The notes under the pieces: model-generated
Seen by the model: only the letters and a program-made list of their open reading frames with translations
Told to the model about the DNA's origin: nothing
The model's database searches: none
Source: Akkermansia muciniphila
GTDB taxonomy: Bacteria; Verrucomicrobiota; Verrucomicrobiia; Verrucomicrobiales; Akkermansiaceae
Reading direction: 5' to 3'
Length of the DNA: 64,000 nt
Assembly: GCF_018709685.1 (NCBI RefSeq)
Contig: NZ_JABDHQ010000007.1
Span: 1 to 64,000 of the forward strand
Position numbers and translations under genes: made by a program
Shown here: positions 17,890 to 29,642 of the stretch, one piece after another
How positions within the stretch are numbered: position 1 is the stretch's first letter
Layout: every line of letters starts with the position of its first letter

Positions 17890-18552
17890 TCAGGCGGCAG
17901 GCAGGTTTTCCAGAATGGCGTGCAGGGTGGTGACGGCCAGGGCGCTGCCGCCGCGCCGCCCGTCCAGAACGATCTGGGGAACAGGGCAGGTCCCCGCCAG
18001 CAATTTGGATTCCACCACGTTGACGAACCCCACCGGCATGCCTACGATCAGGGCGGGCCTGATGCCCTCCTCCAGTACATACCGGGAGATGCGGGCCAGG
18101 GAAAGGGGGGCGTTCCCGATGAGGACGACGGCTCCGTCCAGGATGGGGCGCGCCTTCTCCGCGGCGCAAATGGCGCGCGTCCTCCCGGTGGCCCTGGCCT
18201 GCACGGCGATGTCCGCGTCCGCAATGTAGCAATGGATATCCTCCTTGCCGTAACCGGGGTGGGCGCGCCTCAGGCGTTCCACGGAAAGCCCGGCCCGGAT
18301 CATGTTGGAATCACAGAAAATGGGGCAGTGGCTGCGGAGGGCCGCCAGGGCTGAGGGAATGGGGTCATGGCGGAAAGCCAGCCCCGCGGCAATGGAGAGG
18401 TCCGCCGTGGTGTGGATGAGCCTGCGCATGACCTTCCATTCCGCGGGCGGCAGCTCTTCCCAGCCCTGGAACTCCCGTTCAATGGCGGCAAAGCTTTCCG
18501 CCTCAATGGCGGCGGGGGACATGTCCCAGCGGATTTCAGGTGCGGCGGTCAT
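17890..18552 (-). CDS. cbiC: Cobalt-precorrin-8X methylmutase
   Basis: A 220-residue CbiC/CobH enzyme, which moves a methyl group from C11 to C12 to give cobyrinate. Seen are IHTTADLSIA with the catalytic-type His, IFCDSNMIRAG, IGNAPLSL, and GMPVGFVNVVESK near the C terminus, all strongly conserved in the family. Length is typical. It starts six bases after the stop of the membrane-protein gene and is part of the riboswitch-led operon. Confidence 0.96.
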   Translation of the reverse strand: MTAAPEIRWDMSPAAIEAESFAAIEREFQGWEELPPAEWKVMRRLIHTTADLSIAAGLAFRHDPIPSALAALRSHCPIFCDSNMIRAGLSVERLRRAHPGYGKEDIHCYIADADIAVQARATGRTRAICAAEKARPILDGAVVLIGNAPLSLARISRYVLEEGIRPALIVGMPVGFVNVVESKLLAGTCPVPQIVLDGRRGGSALAVTTLHAILENLPAA

Positions 18553-18558
18553 GAGGCG

Positions 18559-21471
<2,913 letters not shown>

Positions 21472-21492
21472 GCGTTGATAAGGTATGGTGAA

Positions 21493-21664
21493 CCGAAGCA
21501 AGGATATTCGGACTCCGGGCCTCCTGCCTCCCCCTCGCCTTCACCCTCCGGAATGGGAGGACTGGCTGGCCAGAACGCTTGCGGAAAAGCGTTCCTTGAG
21601 GGTTTGTAACCCGATACCGCAGCGCGACTGTTTCCGGTTCTCACGGAATTCCCCGTTGCTTCGG
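21493..21664 (-). promoter_or_regulatory. Cobalamin riboswitch
   Basis: On the minus strand a 9-bp P1 helix (CCGAAGCAA at the 5' side, TTGCTTCGG at the 3' side) closes an aptamer with the class core: GGGGAATTCCGTGAGAACCG, then ACAGTCGCGCTGCGGTA, and a B12-box-like GAGTCCGAATATCC before P1 closes. A long hairpin (GAACGC...GCGTTC) lies between. It ends 21 bases before the cbiK ATG. Without a clear terminator in the short leader, control of translation start is the likelier mode. It should repress the whole corrin operon when cobalamin is abundant. Confidence 0.92.
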
Positions 21665-21894
21665 CGTGTTTAATGGCGTTTTTAGCCGTCAGTGTCAATG
21701 TTTATTAGAACCTCCGCCGGATTTCCGGGTATCCGGAAAAAGACGCGTGAACGGGTAAAAGCCGCCTTTCCTCCCGCTCCTGCGGCCGCGCAGGAAAAAG
21801 GCGCCCGGCTCCGGCTGCGGGACCGCGGATTTCCAGTCCGGCAGTCCGGCGTTTGCGGCTTGCCGCAGGCGGGGATGGTATGAGAACATGGGGC

Positions 21895-22254
21895 ATGGCC
21901 TCTTCCCCTGATGTAGTAGAATATATTTGTTTCCAGCTCCGGCATGCCGGGGATATTTCCTTCAAAAAAATGTTTGGGGAATACGGCCTGTACTGTGACC
22001 GGAAGTTTTTCGGCCTGGTATGCGACAACCAATTGTTCGTCAAGATCACGGAGCCGGGGCTGAACAGGCTGCCGCAGCAGGAGCAGGGCTCTCCCTATCC
22101 CGGAGCCCGGCCGCATTTCCTGATGACGGAGCTGGATGATGACCGGGCCCTTTCCTCTTTTGTCCGGGAAACGTGTTCCGTCCTCTCCGCTCCGGACGTC
22201 CTGTCCGGGAAGAAGAAAAAAACTTCCGGGGAAAAAAGAAGCAGGCGTCCGTAA
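21895..22254 (+). CDS. TfoX N-terminal domain protein
   Basis: A 119-residue protein (133 from an upstream ATG at 21853) resembling the TfoX_N family: DVVEYICFQL, ISFKKMFGEYGLYCDRKFFGLV and LFVKITEP are the expected motifs. It contains only the N-terminal domain and a lysine-rich tail (GKKKKTSGEKRS), as in many stand-alone TfoX_N proteins of unknown role, not the full competence regulator. Its last bases overlap a terminator serving the opposite-strand gene. It is divergent from the corrin operon. Confidence 0.8.
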   Translation: MASSPDVVEYICFQLRHAGDISFKKMFGEYGLYCDRKFFGLVCDNQLFVKITEPGLNRLPQQEQGSPYPGARPHFLMTELDDDRALSSFVRETCSVLSAPDVLSGKKKKTSGEKRSRRP

Positions 22255-22263
22255 ACGCCTGCT
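22232..22263 (-). terminator. Terminator of the TlpA-like gene
   Basis: A perfect 9-bp stem (AGCAGGCGT with ACGCCTGCT, loop of six) is followed on the minus strand by a T-rich run (TTCTTTTTTC). It lies just downstream of the minus-strand TlpA-like gene and overlaps the end of the plus-strand TfoX_N gene. Confidence 0.8.
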
Positions 22264-22294
22264 GGTGCCGTATAAAAACGTTTGGAGGAAAAAC

Positions 22295-23308
22295 TTACTT
22301 ATCTTCCGGGGACTCCGATACGGCCAGGGAAGAGAGGCTCTTTTTCAGGTTGCCCGCAACGGCCTGCGTGGCTTCATTGTCAGACTCCGCGAACTTGTCC
22401 ACGGCCTGCGTCAGGGATTTAAGGTCGGATTCCGAAACCTTGCGGCCTTTCGCCTTCCGCTGTTCCAGCGCGGAAATCTTCTTGTTGAGGTCCGCAAGTT
22501 TCGGCAGGTCCTTGTTCGCTTTCAGGACCGCCAGCGGTTCGTCAAACTCCTTGACGGAGGGAACCGCCGTCTTCAGGCGCGTGATGGCCGTCACCGCTTC
22601 CAGCGGGTTGGACTGGATCTGGGCCTGCACCATCTCCTTGGCGTCTCCCAGCCATTCGTCAAAAGCGTTGCACACGGCCTGCGCCTCCTCGTCGTCCGTC
22701 TTCTTCCGGAGGGGAGTAATCTTGGCTTCAATGTTGCTGCCGTTGGAAACGACTGTTTTGGCGAGGGACTTGTACTTGTCCAGCTCCACACCTTCCAGAA
22801 TGGGAAGGCCGCGTTCCACCTTCATCACCTCCCTCTTCACCAGGTCGTAAAGCTGGGTGGGGTGGCCCTTCGCCACCACTTTGCCGTTGGCCCCGATCAG
22901 TACGGCATGCGGCAGTCCGCCCGGACAGGAGGCCGCCGGAATATCCAGCCCCTGGTAAACGGGGAAGGTAATCTTCTTTTCCTCCAGGAACTGCTTGATC
23001 CTGGGGCTGAGCCCCTGGCGGTGGCTGCCTACCACGGTAAAGCCCTTGGACTGGAACTTATCCTGCAATTCCTGCAAATGCGGCATGCTGGCGATGCAGG
23101 GCGGGCAGTTGATGCCCCAGTACTCAAAAAACACCACCTTCCCCTTCAGGTCGGAAGCCTTGATCCTGGGCCCGTGGAGGTGGCTGCTGTTGTCAAAGGA
23201 AGGGTAGGTGACCTTGGCTCCGGCGCCGTTGTCCGCCGCCTGGATGAAAGCCGGGGCCGCTATGGCGGCGATGGTTCCGGACAAGAGGAAGGCAGTAAAG
23301 GTTTTCAT
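22295..23308 (-). CDS. Secreted TlpA-like thioredoxin-fold protein
   Basis: A 337-residue exported protein. Residues 1-24 are a signal peptide ending at FIQAAD. Residues 45-180 form a TlpA/ResA thioredoxin fold: LKGKVVFFEYWGINCPPC has the redox pair C68-x-x-C71, and GLPHAVLIGANGKVV contains the cis-Pro strand. Residues 185-337 are a charged helical extension not seen in short TlpA proteins. It may reduce or oxidise thiols in cell-envelope proteins. The longer frame to 23344 would push the signal peptide inside, so the ATG at 23308 is chosen. It follows the acetyltransferase gene by 96 bases. Confidence 0.85.
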   Translation of the reverse strand: MKTFTAFLLSGTIAAIAAPAFIQAADNGAGAKVTYPSFDNSSHLHGPRIKASDLKGKVVFFEYWGINCPPCIASMPHLQELQDKFQSKGFTVVGSHRQGLSPRIKQFLEEKKITFPVYQGLDIPAASCPGGLPHAVLIGANGKVVAKGHPTQLYDLVKREVMKVERGLPILEGVELDKYKSLAKTVVSNGSNIEAKITPLRKKTDDEEAQAVCNAFDEWLGDAKEMVQAQIQSNPLEAVTAITRLKTAVPSVKEFDEPLAVLKANKDLPKLADLNKKISALEQRKAKGRKVSESDLKSLTQAVDKFAESDNEATQAVAGNLKKSLSSLAVSESPEDK

Positions 23309-23404
23309 AGGGTGAATGATGCAGAATGCCGCATTGAGTGTCAAGAAGGAAGCGCGCTCCCCGCGCCTGCCTCTCCGGCTCCCCTTTTCCGCGGGAAAGG
23401 CGTT

Positions 23405-23905
23405 TCAGGCAATGTCCAGCCCCATGATGTAATCCGTCATGTAATAGCCGTGGCCGATGTGGAAATCCCAGCGTTCCAGTTCCCGCATGCCCATGCGCTG
23501 GTAAAACTCCACTGCCCGGGTATTGTAGCGGTTGACGTTCAGGCGCATCAGGCACGGCTCCGGGTGAATGCTCCTGATGTAGCTGATGGCCTGGCGGAAC
23601 AGGTAGCTGCCGATGTGGAGGCCCTGGAAACCGGGCAGAACGTAAATCTTCTGCAAATGGAAAACGCCGGGGCCTTCCGGCTGGACGGACAGGTAGCCGC
23701 AGTGCTCCCCGTCATGGGAGGCGATGAAATACACGTGCCCCTCTTCCATCTGCTTCTCCAGATTGGCCGGGGAATACATCCAGTCCATCATGAACTCCAT
23801 CTGCTCCGGGGAAAGGAGGTCCCGGTAAGTGGCGGGGAAAGCCTGCCCGGCCAGTTCATGAATAAGCATGATGTCGTCTTTGGTGGCTTGGCGGAGTGTC
23901 GGCAT
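23405..23905 (-). CDS. GNAT family N-acetyltransferase
   Basis: A 166-residue GNAT enzyme. TLRQATKDDIMLIHEL is the usual N-terminal strand-helix. GYLSVQPEGPGVFHLQKIYVLPGFQGLHIG holds the acetyl-CoA loop (Q-G-L-H-I-G at about residues 97-102), and RLNVNRYNTRAVEFYQRMGM is the conserved C-terminal motif. Substrate unknown. It may share a transcript with the TlpA-like gene. Confidence 0.88.
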   Translation of the reverse strand: MPTLRQATKDDIMLIHELAGQAFPATYRDLLSPEQMEFMMDWMYSPANLEKQMEEGHVYFIASHDGEHCGYLSVQPEGPGVFHLQKIYVLPGFQGLHIGSYLFRQAISYIRSIHPEPCLMRLNVNRYNTRAVEFYQRMGMRELERWDFHIGHGYYMTDYIMGLDIA

Positions 23906-24096
23906 GGCGGGAATACTACACGGAAAAGCGCCGGATGAAAAGGGCCTCTTCCCGGTTCCCGGGGGAATTTCCCGGCATGGCCTACTTTCACCTCCCTATT
24001 CCGGCAGGAGAGTTTTATGCTGGATGGCACAGGCTTTTTTAACGGAAACCGGGGTGAATCCTGTCTGTATGGTGTACCCTGCATGCATGCCAGACC

Positions 24097-24960
24097 ATGA
24101 GAGAACCCATCCCCATACAACAATGGATCCCTGCGGGGCCGCTCAGGGACATGGGTGAAAAATACGTAAGCCAGCTTCCGGACGTGGCGCAGAACCCCAT
24201 CAGTCCGGAATCCTTCATCCATCATTCCGACCATTCCTGGACGGAATACCTGGTGGCCTACTGCCTGCTTTATCCGTGGGTGGTGATCGCCCTGGGCCTG
24301 CTGGGCGGCCTGGCCCTGGGGGCCTACTACCTTTTTTGCCGCCGCCGGGAATACGACCACCGCATCTTCTGCTCCAAGTGCGGCACCATGATGTACCCGT
24401 GCGGCCTGCACTGTCCCAAGTGCGGCACGCCCAATCCAAAGCCCCGCGCCCTGAACTGGATCGGTTACTCCAGGCTGCGCACCGTCATTCCGTCCACCGG
24501 GCGGAAAAGGCATGAGGAAGTGCTCCGCAGCTACCGGCGGTGCTTCTACTGCGGGCAGCCGCTCCATGAACCTACCCTGGAACAGAACTGCCCGGCCTGC
24601 GGAAAAGCGGTGCTCCAGGGGGAGCAATCCGTGGACCGTTATGATGATTACATTGCCCGGCGCAGGGGATGGACCTTTGCGGCCGTGGTGGTGCTGGGCG
24701 TCATTCCCATTCTCGGCCCCCTGCTGGCCTCCTCCCTGTACAAAAGAACGCTCGTCAACCCGTACTCCCTGTACATGACCGTATTCAGGGAAAGCTTCCT
24801 GATGGTGGTGCTCTACCTGTGCCGCCACCTCTTCCGCCTTCTGCCCTTCATCGGAACCATCGGCATGCCCATCCTCTGCGTGACGGAATACCACCTCTAC
24901 CGCCGCATGTTCCTCTGGAAAACGGAAAAATATGACTTTGGGGAGAAAGGGAAGGCCTGA
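24097..24960 (+). CDS. Membrane protein with paired zinc ribbons
   Basis: A 287-residue inner-membrane protein. A hydrophobic segment near residues 50-80 (YPWVVIALGLLGGLALGAYY) is followed by two zinc-ribbon-like cysteine sets: FCSKCGTMMYPCGLHCPKCG at about 90-110, and FYCGQPL with NCPACGKAV at about 148-170. Two or three further hydrophobic segments follow (AAVVVLGVIPILGPLLASSL and FLMVVLYL). No family is recognised. The ribbons face the cytosol if the basic residues are inside. The gene stands alone between a divergent gene and a lipoprotein gene. Confidence 0.75.
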   Translation: MREPIPIQQWIPAGPLRDMGEKYVSQLPDVAQNPISPESFIHHSDHSWTEYLVAYCLLYPWVVIALGLLGGLALGAYYLFCRRREYDHRIFCSKCGTMMYPCGLHCPKCGTPNPKPRALNWIGYSRLRTVIPSTGRKRHEEVLRSYRRCFYCGQPLHEPTLEQNCPACGKAVLQGEQSVDRYDDYIARRRGWTFAAVVVLGVIPILGPLLASSLYKRTLVNPYSLYMTVFRESFLMVVLYLCRHLFRLLPFIGTIGMPILCVTEYHLYRRMFLWKTEKYDFGEKGKA

Positions 24961-25054
24961 GTAAGGCATCTCCTCTGCGCGGATATTTCCGGCGCATGCG
25001 GGAAATGGTGGGCTGCGGGATTGACTTGAAGCCCCGCCAACGTACCTTTCCGCC

Positions 25055-25579
25055 ATGCAGATGCGTTACGTCCTGTTCCCCTTCATGGGCGCCCTTTGTC
25101 TGGCGCTCTCCGCCTGTTCCGTCACCTACGGCAACAAATCCGTGGCGTCCCCGGCGGCATACGGCGCCCTGGTTCCGGGAAAATCCTCCAAGGCGGACGT
25201 TTACGACGTCCTGGGCCAGCCCTCCGACGCAGTCACCATGAAAAACGGGACGCTGTGGACCTACCGCTACCGCAAGGCTAAAAACAACTTCCTGGGGAAC
25301 ATCCCCCTCTTTGGAGTCAATCTGATTGCCGGAGGCAAAAACGGAGACGTCTATACGGTGCTGGCCCTGTTTGACCGGCAGGGCGTCCTGGCCTCCCGCT
25401 CGGCGGCGCGGCAAAAGCTTTACACGTCCAACCTGGCTTCCCTGAAACGCTCCCTGGACGGCATGCTGGAGGACAATTTGTCACACCAGCGGGTGGAAAT
25501 GGAGATGAAGAAGATAGGCCGCCCCTTTGACCCGTCTGCGGCCAAGGATGCGGACCTGCTGGAAAAGTCTCTTGATTAA
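25055..25579 (+). CDS. Lipoprotein, SmpA/OmlA-like fold
   Basis: A 174-residue predicted lipoprotein with signal peptide and lipobox LALSAC (Cys about residue 21). The following part (LVPGKSSKADVYDVLGQPSD then TLWTYRY) matches the small SmpA/OmlA/BamE-type domain, in which GxSKxDVxxxLGxP is typical. The C-terminal half is charged and helical. A role in outer-membrane assembly or envelope stability is a guess from the fold. It follows the zinc-ribbon gene by 94 bases. Confidence 0.75.
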   Translation: MQMRYVLFPFMGALCLALSACSVTYGNKSVASPAAYGALVPGKSSKADVYDVLGQPSDAVTMKNGTLWTYRYRKAKNNFLGNIPLFGVNLIAGGKNGDVYTVLALFDRQGVLASRSAARQKLYTSNLASLKRSLDGMLEDNLSHQRVEMEMKKIGRPFDPSAAKDADLLEKSLD

Positions 25580-25752
25580 AGGCCTGCGCGGCCTGCTTTA
25601 CTTATTGTAATTAGTATGACAAGGAAGCGTTTTTTTTCTAGTGGACTAAACTTCCTGCATACAGTAAGTAGGCGGCGTTCCCCGAAGGGGAGGGAGGATT
25701 CTCCCTGAATGTCTCCCGTTCCGGAGGGAGCAAACCCTATAGAAAAAATAGA

Positions 25753-25896
25753 ATGAAAATGAAAAGAAAACTGGCATTGGTTCTGGCGAAGGCTTTCTCC
25801 GGAAAGTCCGTGCCGGAAAAGAAACGTGAAAAAGAGGCAAAGGCCTCCAGGAAACTGGAAGACTGGTTGAAGTCTTCCAGAATGCGCTCCTTCTAG
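25753..25896 (+). CDS. Possible small basic protein (47 residues)
   Basis: An ATG at 25753 opens 47 codons, ending TAG at 25894-25896. The product is very basic: MKMKRKLALVLAKAFSG, then KKREKEAKASRKLEDWLKSS. A GGAGGGA lies about 25 bases upstream, too far to be a good Shine-Dalgarno. A strong terminator follows 60 bases downstream, which supports a transcript ending here. The rest of the 480-base gap between the lipoprotein and argS shows nothing else coding. Confidence 0.4.
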   Translation: MKMKRKLALVLAKAFSGKSVPEKKREKEAKASRKLEDWLKSSRMRSF

Positions 25897-25954
25897 CAAA
25901 GGAACGCTGACGGAAAAGGCGGATTCGGGCGCTGGACGCCCGGCTCGCCTGGGA

Positions 25955-25990
25955 GGGACGGGGATGGAATCTCCGTCCTGTTGTTTTTAC
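25955..25990 (+). terminator. Terminator before argS
   Basis: A hairpin with arms GGACGGGGAT and ATCTCCGTCC is followed by TGTTGTTTTT. It would end plus-strand transcription from the lipoprotein or the small ORF before argS begins. Confidence 0.7.
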
Positions 25991-26061
25991 CGGAAAAGGT
26001 ATGTCTTCATGACAGTTGCGCCTTGACTACGGCGGTGGAATGTCCGTTCATCTGAGCAGAC

Positions 26062-27819
26062 ATGACCATACCCGGAATTCTTGAAGAAAAGTTGTCCGCC
26101 GCGTTGAAAGCGGTGTTGGGGGAGGAGCTTCCCGCTGATTTTTGCGCCAGTGTGACGCCGTCCGCGGATTTGCGGTTTGGGGACTACCAGAGCAACGCCG
26201 CCATGGTGCTTGCCAAGCGGTGCCGCACGAACCCCCGCGCTCTGGCCCAGCAGGTGGTGGACCGGATGGGGCAGGACGACGTCTGTTCCCTGGAAATCGC
26301 CGGACCCGGGTTCATCAACTTCCGCATCAGGCCGGAATTTTACGCCGCGCGCCTGCTGGCCATGCTGGCGGACGACCGGCTGGGGGTGGAGAAGGTGCAG
26401 GACCCCAAAACGATCGTCATTGACTTCTCCGCGCCCAACGTCGCCAAGCCGATGCACGTGGGCCACATCCGCTCCACCATCATCGGGGACGCCCTTTCCC
26501 GCGTGGCCCGCTTTGTGGGGCACAACGTAATCACGGACAACCACATCGGTGACTGGGGCACCCAGTTCGGCATGATCCTGTGGGGGTGGAAGAACATTCT
26601 GGATGAACAGGCCCTGGCCGCCAACCCCATTGACGAGCTTCTGCGGGTGTACAAGGACGTGAACCTGATGTGCAAGGAAAAGCCGGAACTGCTGGATACC
26701 TGCAAGGCGGAGCTGGTGAAGCTCCAGGCCGGGGATGGGGAAAACCTGGCGATCTGGAAGCGCTGCGTGGAAGTCTCCAAATCCGGCCTTTCCAAAATCT
26801 ACGACCAGCTTGACATTCACTTTGACTACTGGCTGGGAGAAAGCTTTTACAACGACGCCCTGGCACCGCTGGTGGACGGCATGATTGCCGCCGGAATGGC
26901 CAGGGAGAGCGACGGCGCCATCTGCGTGTTTTCCGACGGCTCCGTACCGCCCAGTGAAGACCCCTTCCTGGTGCAGGACAAGGGGGAATGGCGCGCCAAC
27001 CCCTGCATCATCCGCAAGGCGGACGGCGGCTTCCTGTACGCCACCACGGACCTCGCGACGCTGGACCACCGCATCAAAACGTGGGGAGCGGATTCCATCT
27101 GGTATGTGGTGGGCGCCCCGCAGGCCCTGCATTTCCGCCAGATATTCTCCACGCAGCGCCGCCGCGGCATGGACGGGGACTACCGCCACATCGCGTTCGG
27201 CTCCATCCTGGGGGATGACCGCAAGCCGTTCAAGACACGCTCCGGGGATACCGTTTCCCTTCAGGACGTGCTGGATGAAGCCATAGAACGCGCCGCCCGC
27301 GTGGTGGAGGAAAAGAGCCCGGACATGCCGGAGGAGGAAAAAAAGCGCGTGGCGAAAGTCGTGGGCATAGGCGCCGTGAAGTTCGCGGAGCTCTCCCAGA
27401 ACCGCATGACGGACTACGTCTTCAACTGGGACAAGATGCTGGCCCTCCAGGGGGACACGGCCCCGTACCTCCAGAACTCCTACGTGCGCGTCCGTTCCAT
27501 CTTCCGCAAGCTGGACGGCAGCCCGCTGGACTGGTCCGCTCCCATTCAGCTTTCAGAAGATGCGGAAATCCACCTGGCGCGGCTCCTGGCCCGCTACGGG
27601 GAGGTAGTGCCCCAGGTGCTGGACGACTGCCGCCCGAACGTGCTGGCCGCCTACCTCTTTGACCTGGCCCGCGCCTTCCATTCCTTCTATGAAGCGTGCC
27701 CGGTCCTGAAATCGGAAGGGGCCGTGCGTCACTCCCGCCTGGCCCTGTGCGAGCTGACGGCCCGCACCCTGAAGCACGGGCTGGGCCTGCTGGGCATCCA
27801 GCTTCCGGACAGAATGTAA
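26062..27819 (+). CDS. argS: Arginyl-tRNA synthetase
   Basis: A 585-residue class I synthetase that charges tRNA-Arg. An N-terminal Add1 domain (FGDYQSNAAMVLAK) precedes the catalytic core. The HIGH motif is HVGH at about 132-135 (PMHVGHIRSTIIGDA), and DNHIGDWGTQFGMI is the family-specific block. KPFKTRSGDTVSL stands in place of KMSKS, as in most ArgRS. The DALR anticodon-binding domain forms the C terminus (YEACPVLK, then LCELTARTLKHGLGLLGI). Length is normal. The next gene starts 12 bases after the stop. Confidence 0.97.
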   Translation: MTIPGILEEKLSAALKAVLGEELPADFCASVTPSADLRFGDYQSNAAMVLAKRCRTNPRALAQQVVDRMGQDDVCSLEIAGPGFINFRIRPEFYAARLLAMLADDRLGVEKVQDPKTIVIDFSAPNVAKPMHVGHIRSTIIGDALSRVARFVGHNVITDNHIGDWGTQFGMILWGWKNILDEQALAANPIDELLRVYKDVNLMCKEKPELLDTCKAELVKLQAGDGENLAIWKRCVEVSKSGLSKIYDQLDIHFDYWLGESFYNDALAPLVDGMIAAGMARESDGAICVFSDGSVPPSEDPFLVQDKGEWRANPCIIRKADGGFLYATTDLATLDHRIKTWGADSIWYVVGAPQALHFRQIFSTQRRRGMDGDYRHIAFGSILGDDRKPFKTRSGDTVSLQDVLDEAIERAARVVEEKSPDMPEEEKKRVAKVVGIGAVKFAELSQNRMTDYVFNWDKMLALQGDTAPYLQNSYVRVRSIFRKLDGSPLDWSAPIQLSEDAEIHLARLLARYGEVVPQVLDDCRPNVLAAYLFDLARAFHSFYEACPVLKSEGAVRHSRLALCELTARTLKHGLGLLGIQLPDRM

Positions 27820-27831
27820 CCCGCTCCTGAC

Positions 27832-29487
27832 ATGAAAGCCTCCTTCCGCCATGTACTCCTGTCCGCCGCCCTGGCGGGCTGCTGTTCCGCCGCTCCGGAC
27901 GGGGAACACGGGTACTGGATGAGCAGTCCGTCCCTGAACGGCTGGCGGGAGGCCGTCTTCCGCGCCGGCGTTCCGGCCCAGCCAGCCGTGCTCCCGCCCG
28001 GCGTGGAGATGATGATGGTAGGCTCCTCCTCTCCCGCCGTTCAGATTCTGGTGCTGGAGGGGATGACGCACCTGCTCACCTTCGGTGACATGCGCGCCAC
28101 CCTGAAATTTGACGGCGCCCTCCGGCTGGACCCGGACTGCCTGATGGCCCACTGGGGGCGGTGCATGAGCCTGATGGGCGCAGGCCCGGAATTCCAGTCC
28201 CGGCGCGTCCAATCCATGAAGCGCATGAAGGAGCTGGCGCTGCGCCCGGACTGCCCGGAACAGGAACGCGCCTATGCGGACGCCCTGGCCGTGCTGCTGA
28301 TGGACGGCCCGGAGAAAGCGCGGGAATCATGGAAAAACATCTGCTCCACCTGGAAGCGCGATCCTTACGCCCCCCTCTTTTACGCCATGCTCCTGCGCGA
28401 CGGTTTTGACGGAGACGGCAACCCCGGAGAAGGGCAGAAGGAGGCCGTCCGCGTGGTGGACGCCGTCCTGAAAGAACGCCCGGACTCCCAGGCGGCCCTG
28501 TTCATGCGCGTCCTGCTGGAGGAGGTGGCCCCGGTCATTTCTCCGGAGACGGTGGAAACCGCCCGCAAGGCCGCCGCGGCCAACCCCCTCTCCGCTTCCG
28601 CCCAGCATCTGCTGGGGCACTGCCTGTTCCGCACGGGGGACTATGAAGGAGCTTCCGCCGCCTTCCAGGCCTCTGAAAACCTGTGCCTGGCGTGGGAAAA
28701 AACGGAAAACGTGCCCCGTGCGCTGAATGACGCCTATTTCCGTTCCATTCTTTACCGTGCCGTCTCTGAATTCTGCGCGGGCCATTACAAAAAGGCGGAG
28801 GCCATCGCCTCCAGGGCGGCCGCCATGCCGCTGGACAGGGAACACCCCCTGGCCCCCGGCACGCTCCTTCAAATTTGGGAGGCCAGGACATTGCCCGTCC
28901 GGCTCATGCTGGCCAGGCCCTCCCTTCCCGCGCAGGCGCACCTGCTGAAGGCGTCTCCGGGGCCGCTCCCCAAGGGATTTCCGGACTTGAGCAACGGCAT
29001 GACGGCGGTGGTCACCCAGTACATGGGCGCCTGCTGCGCGGCCAAACAGGGCAGGCCGGGCGCCGTAGCGGCCGGCTTTGACAAACTGTCCGGCATCCTG
29101 CGCCTGTTCATGGAAGGCGCGGAAGCGGCCCGGCGCCAGATGAGCCTCTCCTACTGGGCGCGCTGTCTTCAAATGGGAAGCCTATACTCCTCGGAAATCC
29201 GTGCCCTCATGTTCCCGGACTCCGCCCACGTCTGGATGTCGGAATCCATCCGGAGCCAGCGTTATTCCTCCCTGCTGCTGCCCCCCGTGGTGCCGTACCC
29301 CGCGGAATGGAAGCTGGCCCAGGCCTACCTCCAGGGCGGCAAATACCGGGAATGCGCGGACATGTGCGGGCAGGCGCTGAAACGCTTCCCCAACCACGCC
29401 GGGGTACTGGCCACCATGAGCCAGGCCCGCGGCAAGGAAAAGGCCGCGCCCGTAACGCAGGCGCGGAAAAAGAACCGAACCAAATAA
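27832..29487 (+). CDS. TPR-like lipoprotein of unknown function
   Basis: A 551-residue protein with an N-terminal lipobox (LSAALAGC, Cys about residue 17), so probably membrane-anchored. It consists of TPR-like helical repeats, for example LKFDGALRLDPDCLMAHWGR near residue 85, NPLSASAQHLLGHCLFRTGD near 258, and AQAYLQGGKYRECADMCGQA near 500. The C terminus is basic. No enzyme motif is seen. It may be cotranscribed with argS (12-base gap). Similar proteins are often scaffolds for envelope complexes. Confidence 0.7.
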   Translation: MKASFRHVLLSAALAGCCSAAPDGEHGYWMSSPSLNGWREAVFRAGVPAQPAVLPPGVEMMMVGSSSPAVQILVLEGMTHLLTFGDMRATLKFDGALRLDPDCLMAHWGRCMSLMGAGPEFQSRRVQSMKRMKELALRPDCPEQERAYADALAVLLMDGPEKARESWKNICSTWKRDPYAPLFYAMLLRDGFDGDGNPGEGQKEAVRVVDAVLKERPDSQAALFMRVLLEEVAPVISPETVETARKAAAANPLSASAQHLLGHCLFRTGDYEGASAAFQASENLCLAWEKTENVPRALNDAYFRSILYRAVSEFCAGHYKKAEAIASRAAAMPLDREHPLAPGTLLQIWEARTLPVRLMLARPSLPAQAHLLKASPGPLPKGFPDLSNGMTAVVTQYMGACCAAKQGRPGAVAAGFDKLSGILRLFMEGAEAARRQMSLSYWARCLQMGSLYSSEIRALMFPDSAHVWMSESIRSQRYSSLLLPPVVPYPAEWKLAQAYLQGGKYRECADMCGQALKRFPNHAGVLATMSQARGKEKAAPVTQARKKNRTK

Positions 29488-29642
29488 AATGGATACTGAT
29501 GGAACATTGAAACCGGCGGAAATCCCGCCGCCTTCATCGGGAAACTTTAACGGGTTCGCACACATATATTTCCGCTGGCGTTCCTGATGCTGCAACACTC
29601 CGGCAACCATTCAATTTCAATAACCACATACATCAATCAAAT

